Assembly: GCF_014837055.1 (NCBI RefSeq)
Contig: NZ_JACSPQ010000001.1
Location: 299,035 to 363,034, forward strand
Direction: 5' to 3'
Source of the DNA: Phocaeicola faecium
Lineage (GTDB): Bacteria; Bacteroidota; Bacteroidia; Bacteroidales; Bacteroidaceae
Length of the DNA stretch: 64,000 bases
The translations under genes and the position numbers were made by a program. Position 1 is the first letter of the stretch. Each line of letters begins with the position of its first letter. Below are positions 52,954-62,585 of the stretch, in pieces. A model generated the notes under the pieces. It was not told where the DNA came from. It ran no database searches and saw only the letters and a list, made by a program, of their open reading frames with translations.

Positions 52954-54273
52954 TTACATTTTCATAGAAACCGTTTTCTCCACCTTTGCGGTGTTGGCGG
53001 CAAGCATACCGGTTATTTCCGTATTCAGGTACTTGGCCGCAATCTGTTCCCTTGTGGCCGTCTTGGTCTTGAAAAGAGAATAGCCGTCATCGAAGGAGAT
53101 TTCATGCCGGGAAGTCTTTCCCTTTTCTCCGAGGTCAACCGACACCTTCCATTTGTTGTCGTTCCTGTCCTTGGCCACACGCACACCTTTGGGGTCAACA
53201 CCTTCAGGAAGCTGATACTTCTCGTATGCGGATTTCAGATGCAGACGTTCCCCGAAGTTCTTCTCAATAAGCTGGTTTGGAGTGGCCACCCTGTCGAAGT
53301 AGGCATTCAGGTCCTGGCGTGAAGCCACGGCAGACATGTTGGTATCCCCAACCTGAACATAGAACTTGTATTTCCCAAAGTCAGGACGCTGCTCGTCCTT
53401 CTCCTTATAGACATTGAACTTGTTAACGGTTATGAAACCGTCCGGTCCTGCAATCTCCATTGGCATACGGAAGGCTTCCTCAGATACCTTCGGCATCAGC
53501 TTTGTCGGATAGTAGCGTTCCATCAGCTGCGGTACCGTCATTTCCTTGTTCTGATAGGCCGCAAGGTCGGCTGCATCCATCTTCTGCGGCTTGAGCTGCT
53601 GTCCGTCAATCTTTGCTGTAAAGTACCAGTCGGCAGGATTGGTGGTACTCTGGTAGGCATGACCATGAGTCACCTTTTCACCGTTGGCAGTCACCATCTG
53701 CGGCTCACGGGGCTTTCGTTCCTGAGCTGTTTCCTCTTTCTGTTCGTCCTTCTTTTCGGTCTTTACCTCATTATCCGTCCCGGTCTCAGCTTTGATTTCA
53801 GCTTTGGCCTTCGACTTCTTTTCCCTTGCAGGTTTTACATCAACAGTATTCTCCACTGTTCTGTCAGGAGTTTCCTGCGCACCCTGTTCCTTTTTCTTCT
53901 TTCCCATATCTGTATTGTTTTGAATGGTTCTGTCATTATTCTCAGCCTTATCCTGTCCGGCCTTCTTCTTCAAAGGACTGTCCAGTGCATCACAGATTGC
54001 CACCCTGATTCCGGAACGTATCAGTCTGGGCAGATAAACGTCAAGTGCTGATTGAGGGAATGATGCAACCTTTACCGGTCTCTTGTAGTCAGGCAGAATC
54101 CTGTCTGCAATCTCGATGGCAAGCACTGCGGCAGCCTTGACGGCATCCTGCTTATAGAGTTCATAGAAACTGTTCCGTCTGAACAACAGCATAGCATCCG
54201 GATGCGTCTTCTTCAGTTCGTTGAACTGCCGGATGATACCGTTATTATTATCTGAATCTGTCTTTTTGGCCAT
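52954..54273 (-). CDS. DUF3945 protein with MutS domain I-like N-terminus
   Basis: A 439-aa protein. Residues about 10-95 resemble the mismatch-recognition domain I of MutS (MLLFRRNSFYELYKQDAVKA, then RPVKVASFPQSALDVYLPRL), a module seen in some Bacteroidales ICE proteins. A Lys/Glu-rich linker (95-190) leads to a DUF3945-type domain (YQSTTNPADWYFTAKIDG, TVPQLMERYYPTKLMPK). No MutS ATPase is present. A DNA-structure-binding role in transfer is plausible (inference). Confidence 0.72.
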   Translation of the reverse strand: MAKKTDSDNNNGIIRQFNELKKTHPDAMLLFRRNSFYELYKQDAVKAAAVLAIEIADRILPDYKRPVKVASFPQSALDVYLPRLIRSGIRVAICDALDSPLKKKAGQDKAENNDRTIQNNTDMGKKKKEQGAQETPDRTVENTVDVKPAREKKSKAKAEIKAETGTDNEVKTEKKDEQKEETAQERKPREPQMVTANGEKVTHGHAYQSTTNPADWYFTAKIDGQQLKPQKMDAADLAAYQNKEMTVPQLMERYYPTKLMPKVSEEAFRMPMEIAGPDGFITVNKFNVYKEKDEQRPDFGKYKFYVQVGDTNMSAVASRQDLNAYFDRVATPNQLIEKNFGERLHLKSAYEKYQLPEGVDPKGVRVAKDRNDNKWKVSVDLGEKGKTSRHEISFDDGYSLFKTKTATREQIAAKYLNTEITGMLAANTAKVEKTVSMKM

Positions 54274-54284
54274 AGAAATCAGTA

Positions 54285-55070
54285 TTAAAGTTTAAGGCTG
54301 TTTGCTTTTGTTTCCTTTCGGGATGGAGAGAGGGAAATGGCACGCTCAACGGACTGTCTGTCCACCACTTTCTGATATTCCCAACGGTTCTTGTCAGTCA
54401 TGACAAGGCCGAGATATTCAGGATGAATCTCGTCATATCGGAGTTTCTGCTGTCTTTCCCATTCCTTCATGTCTCCCTTGATAAGCCTGAATCCCTGCTG
54501 CTCCTTCAGGTCAATGCCGACTGAAACCTTCTCACCGCCCACATTCAGTTCAACAGGTTTTCCCTCCCGTACCTGCTGCTTCTGCTGCGTACCCAGTTCA
54601 ATGTCGTTTACCTTCTCCATGTCCTTCAGACGCTGCTCCAGCTTGATGTCAGTGACACGCCTGTGAATGACGGATTTCGTTTCCGGATCAAGCTGGAGAT
54701 ACTGCTGAGTCTTTTCACCGTTTACGTTGACAGCCTTCTGTATTACCTCACCTCTGGCCAGACGTTCAGCCTCCTGCTGGGTGAGGTTGAGAACCTTGTT
54801 TCGTTCCCGGTCCAGTTCGGTACGTACCGGATAGGCAATCAGAGCCGGAGCACCGTTTTTGTCTGTAGTCATCTGAAGTTTCATCGGCATGGTGATGATA
54901 CTTCCGTTCCTTGCGTTGATGGATACCTGCATGATGGGAGTCACTTCACCTGCCATCAGCTTCTCCTTCACTTCCATAGGTAAACTGTCCGCCTTTTCAC
55001 GGTCGATACCCAGTATTGCCAGTTTTTCGTATGGCAACAAATCGGACTGATTTCTGTTGTGCATTTCCAT
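54285..55070 (-). CDS. DUF4099/DUF3945 domain protein
   Basis: A 261-aa protein with a DUF4099-like N-terminus (LPYEKLAILGIDREKADSLP, then VKEKLMAGEVTPIM) and a DUF3945-like remainder (NLTQQEAERLARGEVIQKAV). Both domains are hallmarks of Bacteroidales conjugative elements, with no proven biochemistry. It is the most upstream gene of this - strand operon; 84 bases separate it from the divergent glucosaminidase gene. Confidence 0.78.
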   Translation of the reverse strand: MEMHNRNQSDLLPYEKLAILGIDREKADSLPMEVKEKLMAGEVTPIMQVSINARNGSIITMPMKLQMTTDKNGAPALIAYPVRTELDRERNKVLNLTQQEAERLARGEVIQKAVNVNGEKTQQYLQLDPETKSVIHRRVTDIKLEQRLKDMEKVNDIELGTQQKQQVREGKPVELNVGGEKVSVGIDLKEQQGFRLIKGDMKEWERQQKLRYDEIHPEYLGLVMTDKNRWEYQKVVDRQSVERAISLSPSRKETKANSLKL

Positions 55071-55089
55071 ATTACTGTAATTAAGCTGT

Positions 55090-55097
55090 TATATTTG
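55090..55097 (+). promoter_or_regulatory. Promoter -7 element before the glucosaminidase gene
   Basis: TATATTTG is a perfect TAnnTTTG match, 57 bases before the chosen ATG (55154). A small hairpin GCGGTT/AACCGC follows at 55097-55110. Confidence 0.5.
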
Positions 55098-55153
55098 CGG
55101 TTCTAACCGCCTGAATGCCACAAATGTATTTACGGCAATCCCCTGAAAAAGAA

Positions 55154-55789
55154 ATGCGCAACACTATTCTGATTTTATTGCTACTGATGTTTTTGCCGGT
55201 AAGCGTATCGGCACAGTTCTATACGATAACCAGAGATTCGGAACTTATGCCAACAGAAAGACAAAAGGAGGCTTATAAGAGTGCAGGAAAGGATGTTACA
55301 GAAGGGAAAAAGAATAAGATGATGGTAAAGGATACCCTGACTGTCGGATCGGACAATCAGAAGAAATTGGATGATAACAGCCGGAATAGTGACAGGAAAG
55401 CATCCCTGAAAACAGAACTGCAAAAGAAAACAGATGATATTACTAAATCAGAAATTCATCTTCCTGAACTTACCATCCCCAACCTTTATAAAGAAATCAT
55501 AAGAAACGGAATCCTGTACCCTAAAATCGTATTGGCCCAGGCTATACTGGAGACCGGATGGTTCCGTTCATCAGTATGCCGGAATAAGCATAATCTTTTT
55601 GGACTTACCAATCCACGTACAGGAAAATACTATGAATTCAATCATTGGACGGAAAGTGTACAGGCATATTATACTAAAGTGCAATATAAATACAAAGGTG
55701 GAAACTATCTGCTATGGCTTGATGAGATTGGGTATGCGGAGGATCCAAGGTATATTATTTGCCTATGTAATGTCTTGAAATATTTGTAA
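55154..55789 (+). CDS. Secreted glucosaminidase-domain protein (peptidoglycan hydrolase)
   Basis: A 211-aa exported protein with signal peptide MRNTILILLLLMFLPVSVSA and a C-terminal glucosaminidase domain (FlgJ/LytG type): QAILETGWFRSSVCR with the catalytic glutamate, NLFGL, and AEDPRY near the end. A charged linker separates the two. It would open peptidoglycan for the transfer apparatus, like VirB1-type enzymes, although those are mostly transglycosylases. An in-frame start at 55115 lacks the signal at the N-terminus and is rejected. It faces away from the adjoining - strand genes. Confidence 0.84.
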   Translation: MRNTILILLLLMFLPVSVSAQFYTITRDSELMPTERQKEAYKSAGKDVTEGKKNKMMVKDTLTVGSDNQKKLDDNSRNSDRKASLKTELQKKTDDITKSEIHLPELTIPNLYKEIIRNGILYPKIVLAQAILETGWFRSSVCRNKHNLFGLTNPRTGKYYEFNHWTESVQAYYTKVQYKYKGGNYLLWLDEIGYAEDPRYIICLCNVLKYL

Positions 55790-55878
55790 ATGATAATATT
55801 TTTATGCTCTAATAGCCATAATGATAAATTAAAAGTCTATAATACAATTAATAAGTAGTTTATTAGCTGAAAAAATAG

Positions 55879-55886
55879 TATCTTTG
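55879..55886 (+). promoter_or_regulatory. Promoter -7 element of the DGQHR-like/HEPN pair
   Basis: TATCTTTG is a perfect TAnnTTTG match, 17 bases before the ATG at 55903. This makes the pair an independent transcription unit. Confidence 0.6.
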
Positions 55887-55902
55887 ACAAGTTAAAATAA
55901 GA

Positions 55903-57090
55903 ATGGTTATGAAATTAGCATCAAAGATTAAAGACGGAAGAATAAATGCAACTAATGTTCTTTTAGATATGTCTATTAAAGAATATTTAAGTGTAGCAAG
56001 AGATATTATTAAGAATAACGAGTTTCAAAGGAAACGAGTAAAAAGTTCATCTACTGTATATGCGTTATTAAAAAAAGATTTACGTAGTAACTGTACTATG
56101 CCTCCGATTGTATTAGCTGTAAAGGCTGAAAAAATGAATCATCTTTTAAACCATAATGATATAAATGAGGAACAAATTAAGGATTTATTTAAACCTGATA
56201 ATTTGATAATATTAGATGGCTTACAAAGGACTTATACAATTCTTGATTTAGAATCAGAATTAGTAAAGGAACATGATGATGAGACTTTAGATAGGGTTCT
56301 TAATAATAGTATTAGAGTTGAAATTTATCTTGGGATAAATAAAATAGGTATTTTATATAGAATGTTAACACTGAATACTGGTCAAACTCCAATGTCAATT
56401 AGACATCAAATAGAAATATTGTATTCTGACTATCTTGATAAAAGTATAAATGACATAACCCTTTTAAGGGAAACAGATTCTCGTCCGATAAAAAACATTG
56501 GAGATTATCAGTTTAGAGATGTAATTGAAGGTTTTAATTCATATCTTGATAGAGATGAATTAGGTATAAATCGAAATGAATTATTAGAGAATATTCAAAA
56601 TTTAGAGAAACTAGCCTTAGAAAATAGTTCTTCCGATTTATTCAAAGATTACATTATAACATACAATAAATTTTTATCGAAAATTAATTCATTTGATGAA
56701 GATTGGGCTGTAAACAAGGAAAATCTAAATATTTCGAGTGTTTTCGGTAAGGATACTTTACATATATTTACCAAATCTCAGGTTTTATCTGGATTCGGTG
56801 CTGCAATCGGTAAGTTGAAAGATAATGAAGTTATTAAGGACTTCGGAACCATAAGCGAAGATATTGATAAACTAATTTTATCTAAAGATAATACATCATT
56901 TGATGCGGTTATGAATATATTGTTATGTAAATTAGATGTAATAAAAAATAAGGCAAAAAAAATAGGTCTTGAGCAGAGAATGTTTTTTACATATTTCTTC
57001 CGAGAACTATTTAATCCCAATAGTGATTCATATTTAAACATAAAACAAGCAATAGAAACAGGTTTTTATAAATATAGCAGTTTGATTTAA
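55903..57090 (+). CDS. DGQHR-like/ParB-like domain protein, candidate defence gene
   Basis: A 395-aa AT-rich protein. The motif ILDGLQRTYTIL (D105-G106-L107-Q108-R109) resembles the DGQHR box of DndB-like proteins and the DGQQR box of DUF262/GmrSD proteins, all with a ParB/sulfiredoxin-like fold; GIL.. MLTLNTGQTPMS further on supports this. Upstream NEFQRKRVKSS is also typical. Proteins of these families take part in DNA-modification sensing and restriction. It is translationally linked with a HEPN-motif gene 2 bases downstream. Start ATG at 55903; ATG 55909 is possible. Confidence 0.7.
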   Translation: MVMKLASKIKDGRINATNVLLDMSIKEYLSVARDIIKNNEFQRKRVKSSSTVYALLKKDLRSNCTMPPIVLAVKAEKMNHLLNHNDINEEQIKDLFKPDNLIILDGLQRTYTILDLESELVKEHDDETLDRVLNNSIRVEIYLGINKIGILYRMLTLNTGQTPMSIRHQIEILYSDYLDKSINDITLLRETDSRPIKNIGDYQFRDVIEGFNSYLDRDELGINRNELLENIQNLEKLALENSSSDLFKDYIITYNKFLSKINSFDEDWAVNKENLNISSVFGKDTLHIFTKSQVLSGFGAAIGKLKDNEVIKDFGTISEDIDKLILSKDNTSFDAVMNILLCKLDVIKNKAKKIGLEQRMFFTYFFRELFNPNSDSYLNIKQAIETGFYKYSSLI

Positions 57091-57092
57091 TT

Positions 57093-58148
57093 GTGGAACC
57101 AGCAATAGAATACAAAAGTGATATTCATTCTTTTTTAATATTAAATGCGGAATATGATGAAATAATTGAGATACCATATATCTTGAGGGACAATGATCAA
57201 AATGGTAATGTGTTTAATGAGAAAATTAAGAATTATGGTTACAAGATATTTCATAAACAAAATTTTCAAGAGAATGATATTTTTCAAATACATGAAAGTT
57301 CTATAGATAGAAGGATTGGATGGTTAATGCCTATTTCTTCAATAATCTCAAAATCACATGATTTTGCGGATAATCCGCACTATTGCCGATATGCTTTTAT
57401 TGCCTATCAGCTATTAATATCTTATGAAATTTCAGATGAAGAGTTATATACAAAGGAGTTTGACACATTAATAAATGAGAAGTTTATTGAAGATGATGCA
57501 GTAATATTTATTTACGATTATACATTAACTAAAGATGTCGGTGATTTTAAAGTTGAAAATTATTACGCATCTTTTTATATGTATGGATACTATTTAAAAT
57601 CCGGATATTTGAATCCATACTGTCTTTCATCTCCACAAAATGGAAAGATAAAAATAAAAAGGACTTCAGATATTATTGTTAATAAGGATTATTTAGATAA
57701 ATATTTTAATCAGTTGTGTTTTGAAGAAAATCCTTTTGTTAAGTTTCATTTATTATATCAGATAATAGAATTATTGATTGAAGATATTTTAATTTATTCT
57801 TTAGAATATACAATCTATAAATTTAAGAATAAGAAAATATACACTAGAAGCTTAAGAGAACAGATTAGTAAGGTAGAAGCAGAAAAGGATAGGATTATTT
57901 TGCTTTCCAATTGGTGTAATGTAGCATCTGATAAATATTCAGATTTACATAATTTATGTAATACATTTCTTCAAAATAAAGGAAGAGACCCTATAGATTT
58001 TCCCCAATCTTTATATGCATTTAGAAATTTTATTGTTCATGATTTTAGATATATGACAGAAGATAAGAATATTGTATCTGATGTTAATTATTTATTTGAG
58101 CAATATATTTTATATTTGCTTCTTGGCTATAAACATATGGATATATAG
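57093..58148 (+). CDS. HEPN-motif protein, candidate effector of a two-gene defence system
   Basis: A 351-aa AT-rich protein with no overall family that I recognise. The C-terminal helical part has the motif R311-N-F-I-V-H316 (RX4H with a polar residue after the arginine), the signature of HEPN ribonucleases, preceded by long helices (LLYQIIELLIEDILIYSLEY). The N-terminal 190 residues are a separate mixed domain. The start is GTG at 57093, 2 bases after the stop of the DGQHR-like gene, so the two are coupled. It ends 9 bases before the convergent TraX-like gene. Confidence 0.68.
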   Translation: MEPAIEYKSDIHSFLILNAEYDEIIEIPYILRDNDQNGNVFNEKIKNYGYKIFHKQNFQENDIFQIHESSIDRRIGWLMPISSIISKSHDFADNPHYCRYAFIAYQLLISYEISDEELYTKEFDTLINEKFIEDDAVIFIYDYTLTKDVGDFKVENYYASFYMYGYYLKSGYLNPYCLSSPQNGKIKIKRTSDIIVNKDYLDKYFNQLCFEENPFVKFHLLYQIIELLIEDILIYSLEYTIYKFKNKKIYTRSLREQISKVEAEKDRIILLSNWCNVASDKYSDLHNLCNTFLQNKGRDPIDFPQSLYAFRNFIVHDFRYMTEDKNIVSDVNYLFEQYILYLLLGYKHMDI

Positions 58149-58157
58149 AATTTATAT

Positions 58158-58829
58158 TTATAAGATAAACAAATGTACAGGGTAAAAAGCATAGAATCCA
58201 TATTTTGCTATGCTTCCCTGTACAAACCCTCTTGTTCCGTTATATATGTAAATAATCATGCAGGCCATTACAGCACCAATAACCCCATAGTGCATCATTA
58301 AAGTAAATGTGCAAAAAAATTGCATATCTCTACTATATGGGAAAGAGTGACTATATCCATTAAAAAGGTAAAATATAACAATAATAAGAATCCCCCTCCA
58401 CTCATAGTCCACTCCAAGCCATGAAGCGAGTCCGGCCATGCCAAGTGTCCAAAGGAATCCCAGTACCATACTACGTTGCAGAAGATTTTCAAGAACCATA
58501 AGCGTGGCCACACCCAAAGCCAGTGTAAACATCACATTATGTGTCCCATCAACACCATTCAGCAGATACCAGGGTATTTCACTGATTACGGCAAAGCCCA
58601 GCAGGGTAAAGAAATACCTGTACCTGCTTCTTGTATGAATAAACCCTTCAGCAATCAGGAAGGCAAACACAGGAAAAGCGATGCGCCCGATACAGCGCAT
58701 CGTTTCGTATAATACGGTACCGTACTCCATCAGATAGAGAGCAATGTGGTCTATTACCATAGAAATCATGGCAATGACTTTCAGGGCACTGCCGCTAAGT
58801 CCAAATGCCGGTTTTAAGGTCATATTCAT
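58158..58829 (-). CDS. TraX-like membrane acetyltransferase
   Basis: A 223-aa polytopic membrane protein of the TraX family: LSGSALKVIAMISMVIDHIA, CIGRIAFPVFAFLIAEGF and the closing FYPVHLFIL are characteristic. F-plasmid TraX acetylates pilin, so this protein may modify a transfer pilin or an envelope sugar. It is 11 bases downstream of the coupling-protein gene on the same strand, consistent with the tra operon. Confidence 0.85.
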   Translation of the reverse strand: MNMTLKPAFGLSGSALKVIAMISMVIDHIALYLMEYGTVLYETMRCIGRIAFPVFAFLIAEGFIHTRSRYRYFFTLLGFAVISEIPWYLLNGVDGTHNVMFTLALGVATLMVLENLLQRSMVLGFLWTLGMAGLASWLGVDYEWRGILIIVIFYLFNGYSHSFPYSRDMQFFCTFTLMMHYGVIGAVMACMIIYIYNGTRGFVQGSIAKYGFYAFYPVHLFIL

Positions 58830-58840
58830 AAATTACATAT

Positions 58841-61150
58841 TTAACTGATGCCGAGAAGTTCCTTTACCATATCCTCCACTTCCTGGTTCACACGCTTGAA
58901 GTTACGGTTCAGCAGGATTTCCTTCTCTTTGTCGTTTTTGAACTCATAGATTTTAGGAAGAGAAACATAGTGCTTTTCTTCGTCTTTAATCTTCTTCATG
59001 TCAAAGTGCGTCTTGCAGAAATACTTGGTAGTCCTGAACTCTTCCGACTGTTCGATGTCAAAATGGTCAAGCATACTGTCATCGGTAGCCGTAAAGTCAC
59101 GTGCCGCCTGTCCGGCCAGCCAGCCTGTTGCCATATCCGCAATCTTGGCAGCAGGAACCAGAAAGTCCATCTTCTCAGAGATTGTGGTTGATACCTTGTG
59201 GTCATTGATGGAAATGGAACGTGAGGTCTGCTTTGCTTTTCCGAACACATCATTCTGTGCCCACTCCAGCGTCTCCTTGTTACGTGCTGCACCCATGAAG
59301 ATATTACCGCAGGTGGTGATAATCTTCTGCATACCGACCTTGCCGTAGTCAGCTTCCAGCTGTGGAAGCTCCTGGAAACCTAAAGTTACTGCTACCTTGT
59401 TGGAACGAGCCGTACCAATAAGACGGTCTATCTTGTGAAAGTACAGTGTCGGAAGCTCGTCCACGATGATGCTCACCGGGATGTTACCCTTTGAGTTCAC
59501 CCTTGTAATCAGTCGGTTCAGAACCAGGGCATTAAGAGAACCGATAACCTGTTCCTTTTCCGGGTCATTGGCAATCACCAGATAGCTCGGATTTGCCTTG
59601 TCAGAAATCTTCAGGTCGAAATCATCCCCGGTGAATACCCAGTATGCTTCCGGAGATACAAGACGTGCGGCATTCACACGTAGCGTACCGACCATACCTT
59701 CCAGCTGGTCATTCGCCTTGTTTTCATAAGCACTCTTGAAAGGAGCCATCAGTGAAGCAATCCTGTCATCCTGCATCAGGATATTGAATACCTGGTCGTA
59801 TGGTCTTCCCAAGAATGAAAGCACATGCGGCATGTCCGAGTACTCTCCGGTTACGGTATCCGGTTCCACCTCATTGCCATGCTCGTCCTCATACCAGCAC
59901 CTTTGAATCAGAATCTTCCTGCCGGTCCGGTCCTTATAGCTGTATCCGTTCAGGTCAACAAACATACGGTCCTCGTCAGTCGATACGTCATTGCCGTTCT
60001 CATCCACGAAATCAAGCACCACATTGCCGTCCTTGTCGATGGCATTGAAGTCATCCCAGTTGCGTATGACAATCTCCAGTTTCTTTCCCTCCAGTGATAT
60101 GAAACGTCTGAGTTTCTTTCCGTTCCTGAACCCGACCGGATGGAAGTTTACAAAGAAATAGATGATGGCAGCCAGGAAGTTTTCCGCAGAGTTGGTGAAG
60201 AAGGCTTCAGAGCCGCCCTTCTTCTCTCCACCTCCCTTGTTGAGTGAGGCCAAAAGAGTAGCCGCCGTTTCAGAAGCGGCAGCCAGATCCGGAATATATT
60301 TCCGCTGAATCGGATTGATACGGTTGGAGTATTCCACATCGGTAAAGTTGATGGTACGGAATCCGCAGTTCTGAGGCAGCTTTCCTGCCTTACGGTTCTT
60401 GCAGTGCTGGTAGAAAAGCGTCTTGGCCAGTGTCGGGTACTTGAAATCATATACCATCATGGCAAAACCCTTTGCTGAATGCTGCCTGATGAACGGGTCA
60501 ATGATACCGAAAGACTTACCCGAACCCGGCGTACCCAGTACAATCGTGCCACGGAACGGATTGATGATATTGATCCATCCTTTGTGCATTTTTTTCTTCC
60601 AGTAGTATATCATCGGAATGTTCACCGAGTAATCGTTGCTGACCAGCGTTTCCGACTGCTGGAACGATTCGTTTTCAAAGTTGAAACGGTCCTCACCAAC
60701 CTTGTAGTTATAATATTTGGCAATTCCGTCCAGTCCCTGATGTACCAGCATGGTACCCACCACCGAACATACCGCATACAGAAGGCGGTTGGCAGGAAAT
60801 CCCAGCCAGCTGAATCCGAAACTCATGCCGTGGAATACAAAACAAAGCCCTACAAGTGTCAGACCGGCCAGTACCGGATAAATGACCATTGTCCTTACAT
60901 TGAACTTCAGTGACTTTTCTGCTTTTGTACCGATACAGACAATACAGATGCATATCAGTTCGGCCACCTTGCATCCCGATACGGAATTGAATACCCTGAA
61001 CCGTGCCAGCAGGTCGAGTACGAACTGAGTAACCCTGTTGTCAGCCGTAACAGGCAGGTTCATGATGATTTCAATAATCAGAAAGATATAGATGCAGCTC
61101 CTGAAGTAATTGTACATCTGCTGCTGTTCCCTTGTCTCCTCAAATGCCAT
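58841..61150 (-). CDS. VirD4/TraG-type conjugative coupling protein (MobC-like)
   Basis: A 769-aa type IV coupling protein. N-terminal transmembrane helices (about residues 18-35, 60-75, 90-135) are followed by the RecA-like ATPase with Walker A GTPGSGKS (residues 206-213) and Walker B VSIIVDELPTLY. It would connect the relaxosome with the secretion channel and drive DNA export. An acidic insert (about 380-460, with DKDGNVVLDFVDENGNDV) lies in the ATPase region. In contrast with CTnDOT, the gene directly follows traO in this operon. Confidence 0.87.
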   Translation of the reverse strand: MAFEETREQQQMYNYFRSCIYIFLIIEIIMNLPVTADNRVTQFVLDLLARFRVFNSVSGCKVAELICICIVCIGTKAEKSLKFNVRTMVIYPVLAGLTLVGLCFVFHGMSFGFSWLGFPANRLLYAVCSVVGTMLVHQGLDGIAKYYNYKVGEDRFNFENESFQQSETLVSNDYSVNIPMIYYWKKKMHKGWINIINPFRGTIVLGTPGSGKSFGIIDPFIRQHSAKGFAMMVYDFKYPTLAKTLFYQHCKNRKAGKLPQNCGFRTINFTDVEYSNRINPIQRKYIPDLAAASETAATLLASLNKGGGEKKGGSEAFFTNSAENFLAAIIYFFVNFHPVGFRNGKKLRRFISLEGKKLEIVIRNWDDFNAIDKDGNVVLDFVDENGNDVSTDEDRMFVDLNGYSYKDRTGRKILIQRCWYEDEHGNEVEPDTVTGEYSDMPHVLSFLGRPYDQVFNILMQDDRIASLMAPFKSAYENKANDQLEGMVGTLRVNAARLVSPEAYWVFTGDDFDLKISDKANPSYLVIANDPEKEQVIGSLNALVLNRLITRVNSKGNIPVSIIVDELPTLYFHKIDRLIGTARSNKVAVTLGFQELPQLEADYGKVGMQKIITTCGNIFMGAARNKETLEWAQNDVFGKAKQTSRSISINDHKVSTTISEKMDFLVPAAKIADMATGWLAGQAARDFTATDDSMLDHFDIEQSEEFRTTKYFCKTHFDMKKIKDEEKHYVSLPKIYEFKNDKEKEILLNRNFKRVNQEVEDMVKELLGIS

Positions 61151-61170
61151 ACGCCGTAAGATTTATATTG

Positions 61171-61644
61171 TCAGAAAGGAACCTTTATACCCAACAGCAG
61201 ACCGTTGCGGAAGGTATCCCCATGCAGGAAGTTCACATTGTTCTTCTGTATGACAGAGAACTCCAGTCCGCTGCGGAACACATAGCTGTATTCAAATCCG
61301 GCCTCCAGCCCGAAGAAGAATTTTTTCTGTACCGCACCGAACTGTGGCCCAAGACGAAGGCGCATCATGCCGTTCTTGTACCTTGCCAGACGGTGCTTGT
61401 AAACTATACCGCCATCCCAGAAATATCCTTTCCAAAAGTTGTGACATACAGGTTTCTGCCAGTGATTCCCGACCTCACCATATACTTCGACCGCATTTCC
61501 GTATGAAAGCGGATACTCATAACCCAAAGTAGCATTCAGCGTACTTGGAAAAAGGAATCCGGCATTGACGGAAACCTTTCCGGTCTGTGCCGATGCACCG
61601 ATGAATGCAACCGAGCACAACAGAATGAACAGAATCTTCTTCAT
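61171..61644 (-). CDS. traO: Conjugative transposon protein TraO
   Basis: A 157-aa exported protein with signal peptide MKKILFILLCSVAFIGASA and a small beta-rich domain (GYEYPLSYGNAVEVYGEVGN, FFFGLEAGFEYSYVF), likely outer-membrane associated. It matches the TraO family of Bacteroidales conjugation operons, lying 3 bases after traN. Its exact role in the channel is not known. Confidence 0.85.
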   Translation of the reverse strand: MKKILFILLCSVAFIGASAQTGKVSVNAGFLFPSTLNATLGYEYPLSYGNAVEVYGEVGNHWQKPVCHNFWKGYFWDGGIVYKHRLARYKNGMMRLRLGPQFGAVQKKFFFGLEAGFEYSYVFRSGLEFSVIQKNNVNFLHGDTFRNGLLLGIKVPF

Positions 61645-61647
61645 GGC

Positions 61648-62535
61648 CTATCTTTTTATGGAATGATCAATATAATAGTAGGGGTAATAGTCTGCACCGT
61701 CCAGAATATCCGAGTCGAAGCCGTCCGCATTGAGAATGTCCTCATACTCGATGGTGAGTACCACCACACGTCCGCTTATCTGGTTTTCGGAAATCTCCAG
61801 ACGGAGCACCTTTTCTTCAGGGAAAGTGAGCTTCGGAATCACGAGCACATTCCTGTAGTCCTTCCTGAACTTACGTGTGTTGTTCATGCAGAATACCGGA
61901 GTAAGCTCTATGGTCTGTGAGTTGGTTGCCTTTGTCTCCTTTTTGTCAGTAAGTTTTACCCTTATTTCTTCAATGTCGTATGCAATTCTGGTTTTGTTTT
62001 TCAGCGTATAGTCCAGAAAGAAATAGTCACCGATGGAATAGATATTGTTGATGTATGCTCTGATCCCGTTTTTATTGGATACAATCTGGTTGAACTTTCT
62101 CCTGCTTCCATAGACAGCCCAGGCATATCGTGCAATCTCAGCCATCGGCATGGAAACCTCCGGATTGATATAGGACTGTGTCTCATTGTAGGATACATTG
62201 TAGATGGTAGAAGCATATTTGGGTGATTCGGTATAGAGGATGTCATACTGGGCAATATGACGCTCACCGATAATGGTTAGTGTACCCAGCAGTTCGTTTT
62301 CCCTGTAACCTTCAGATAATATGGAATCATTCTCCAGATAAGGCTTGATGCGGACGATATTATCTGTACACTGATTGCCTATAATTTTAGTAGTGGAAAT
62401 ATCCACCATTTTGATGTTTTCGGGCATGACAATGTGCGTGGTCACTTCCCGGTTGATGTATATCTTCTCGTTAGCCGACAGATGTACGGCTATGCCTGTG
62501 ATAAGGCATGTTATCAGAAAAATTCTGGTTTTCAT
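61648..62535 (-). CDS. traN: Conjugative transposon protein TraN (DUF4138)
   Basis: A 295-aa exported protein with a signal peptide (MKTRIFLITCLITGIAVHLS) and the DUF4138 pattern THIVMPENIKMVDISTTKII. TraN is a VirB9-like or channel-core component of Bacteroidales conjugation systems, expected in the periplasm/outer membrane. It lies between traM (50 bases upstream) and traO. Confidence 0.88.
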   Translation of the reverse strand: MKTRIFLITCLITGIAVHLSANEKIYINREVTTHIVMPENIKMVDISTTKIIGNQCTDNIVRIKPYLENDSILSEGYRENELLGTLTIIGERHIAQYDILYTESPKYASTIYNVSYNETQSYINPEVSMPMAEIARYAWAVYGSRRKFNQIVSNKNGIRAYINNIYSIGDYFFLDYTLKNKTRIAYDIEEIRVKLTDKKETKATNSQTIELTPVFCMNNTRKFRKDYRNVLVIPKLTFPEEKVLRLEISENQISGRVVVLTIEYEDILNADGFDSDILDGADYYPYYYIDHSIKR

Positions 62536-62585
62536 ATTGGAATATTAAAATGTTACTATAATTTTCTTTGCTGTATTCAGATATA

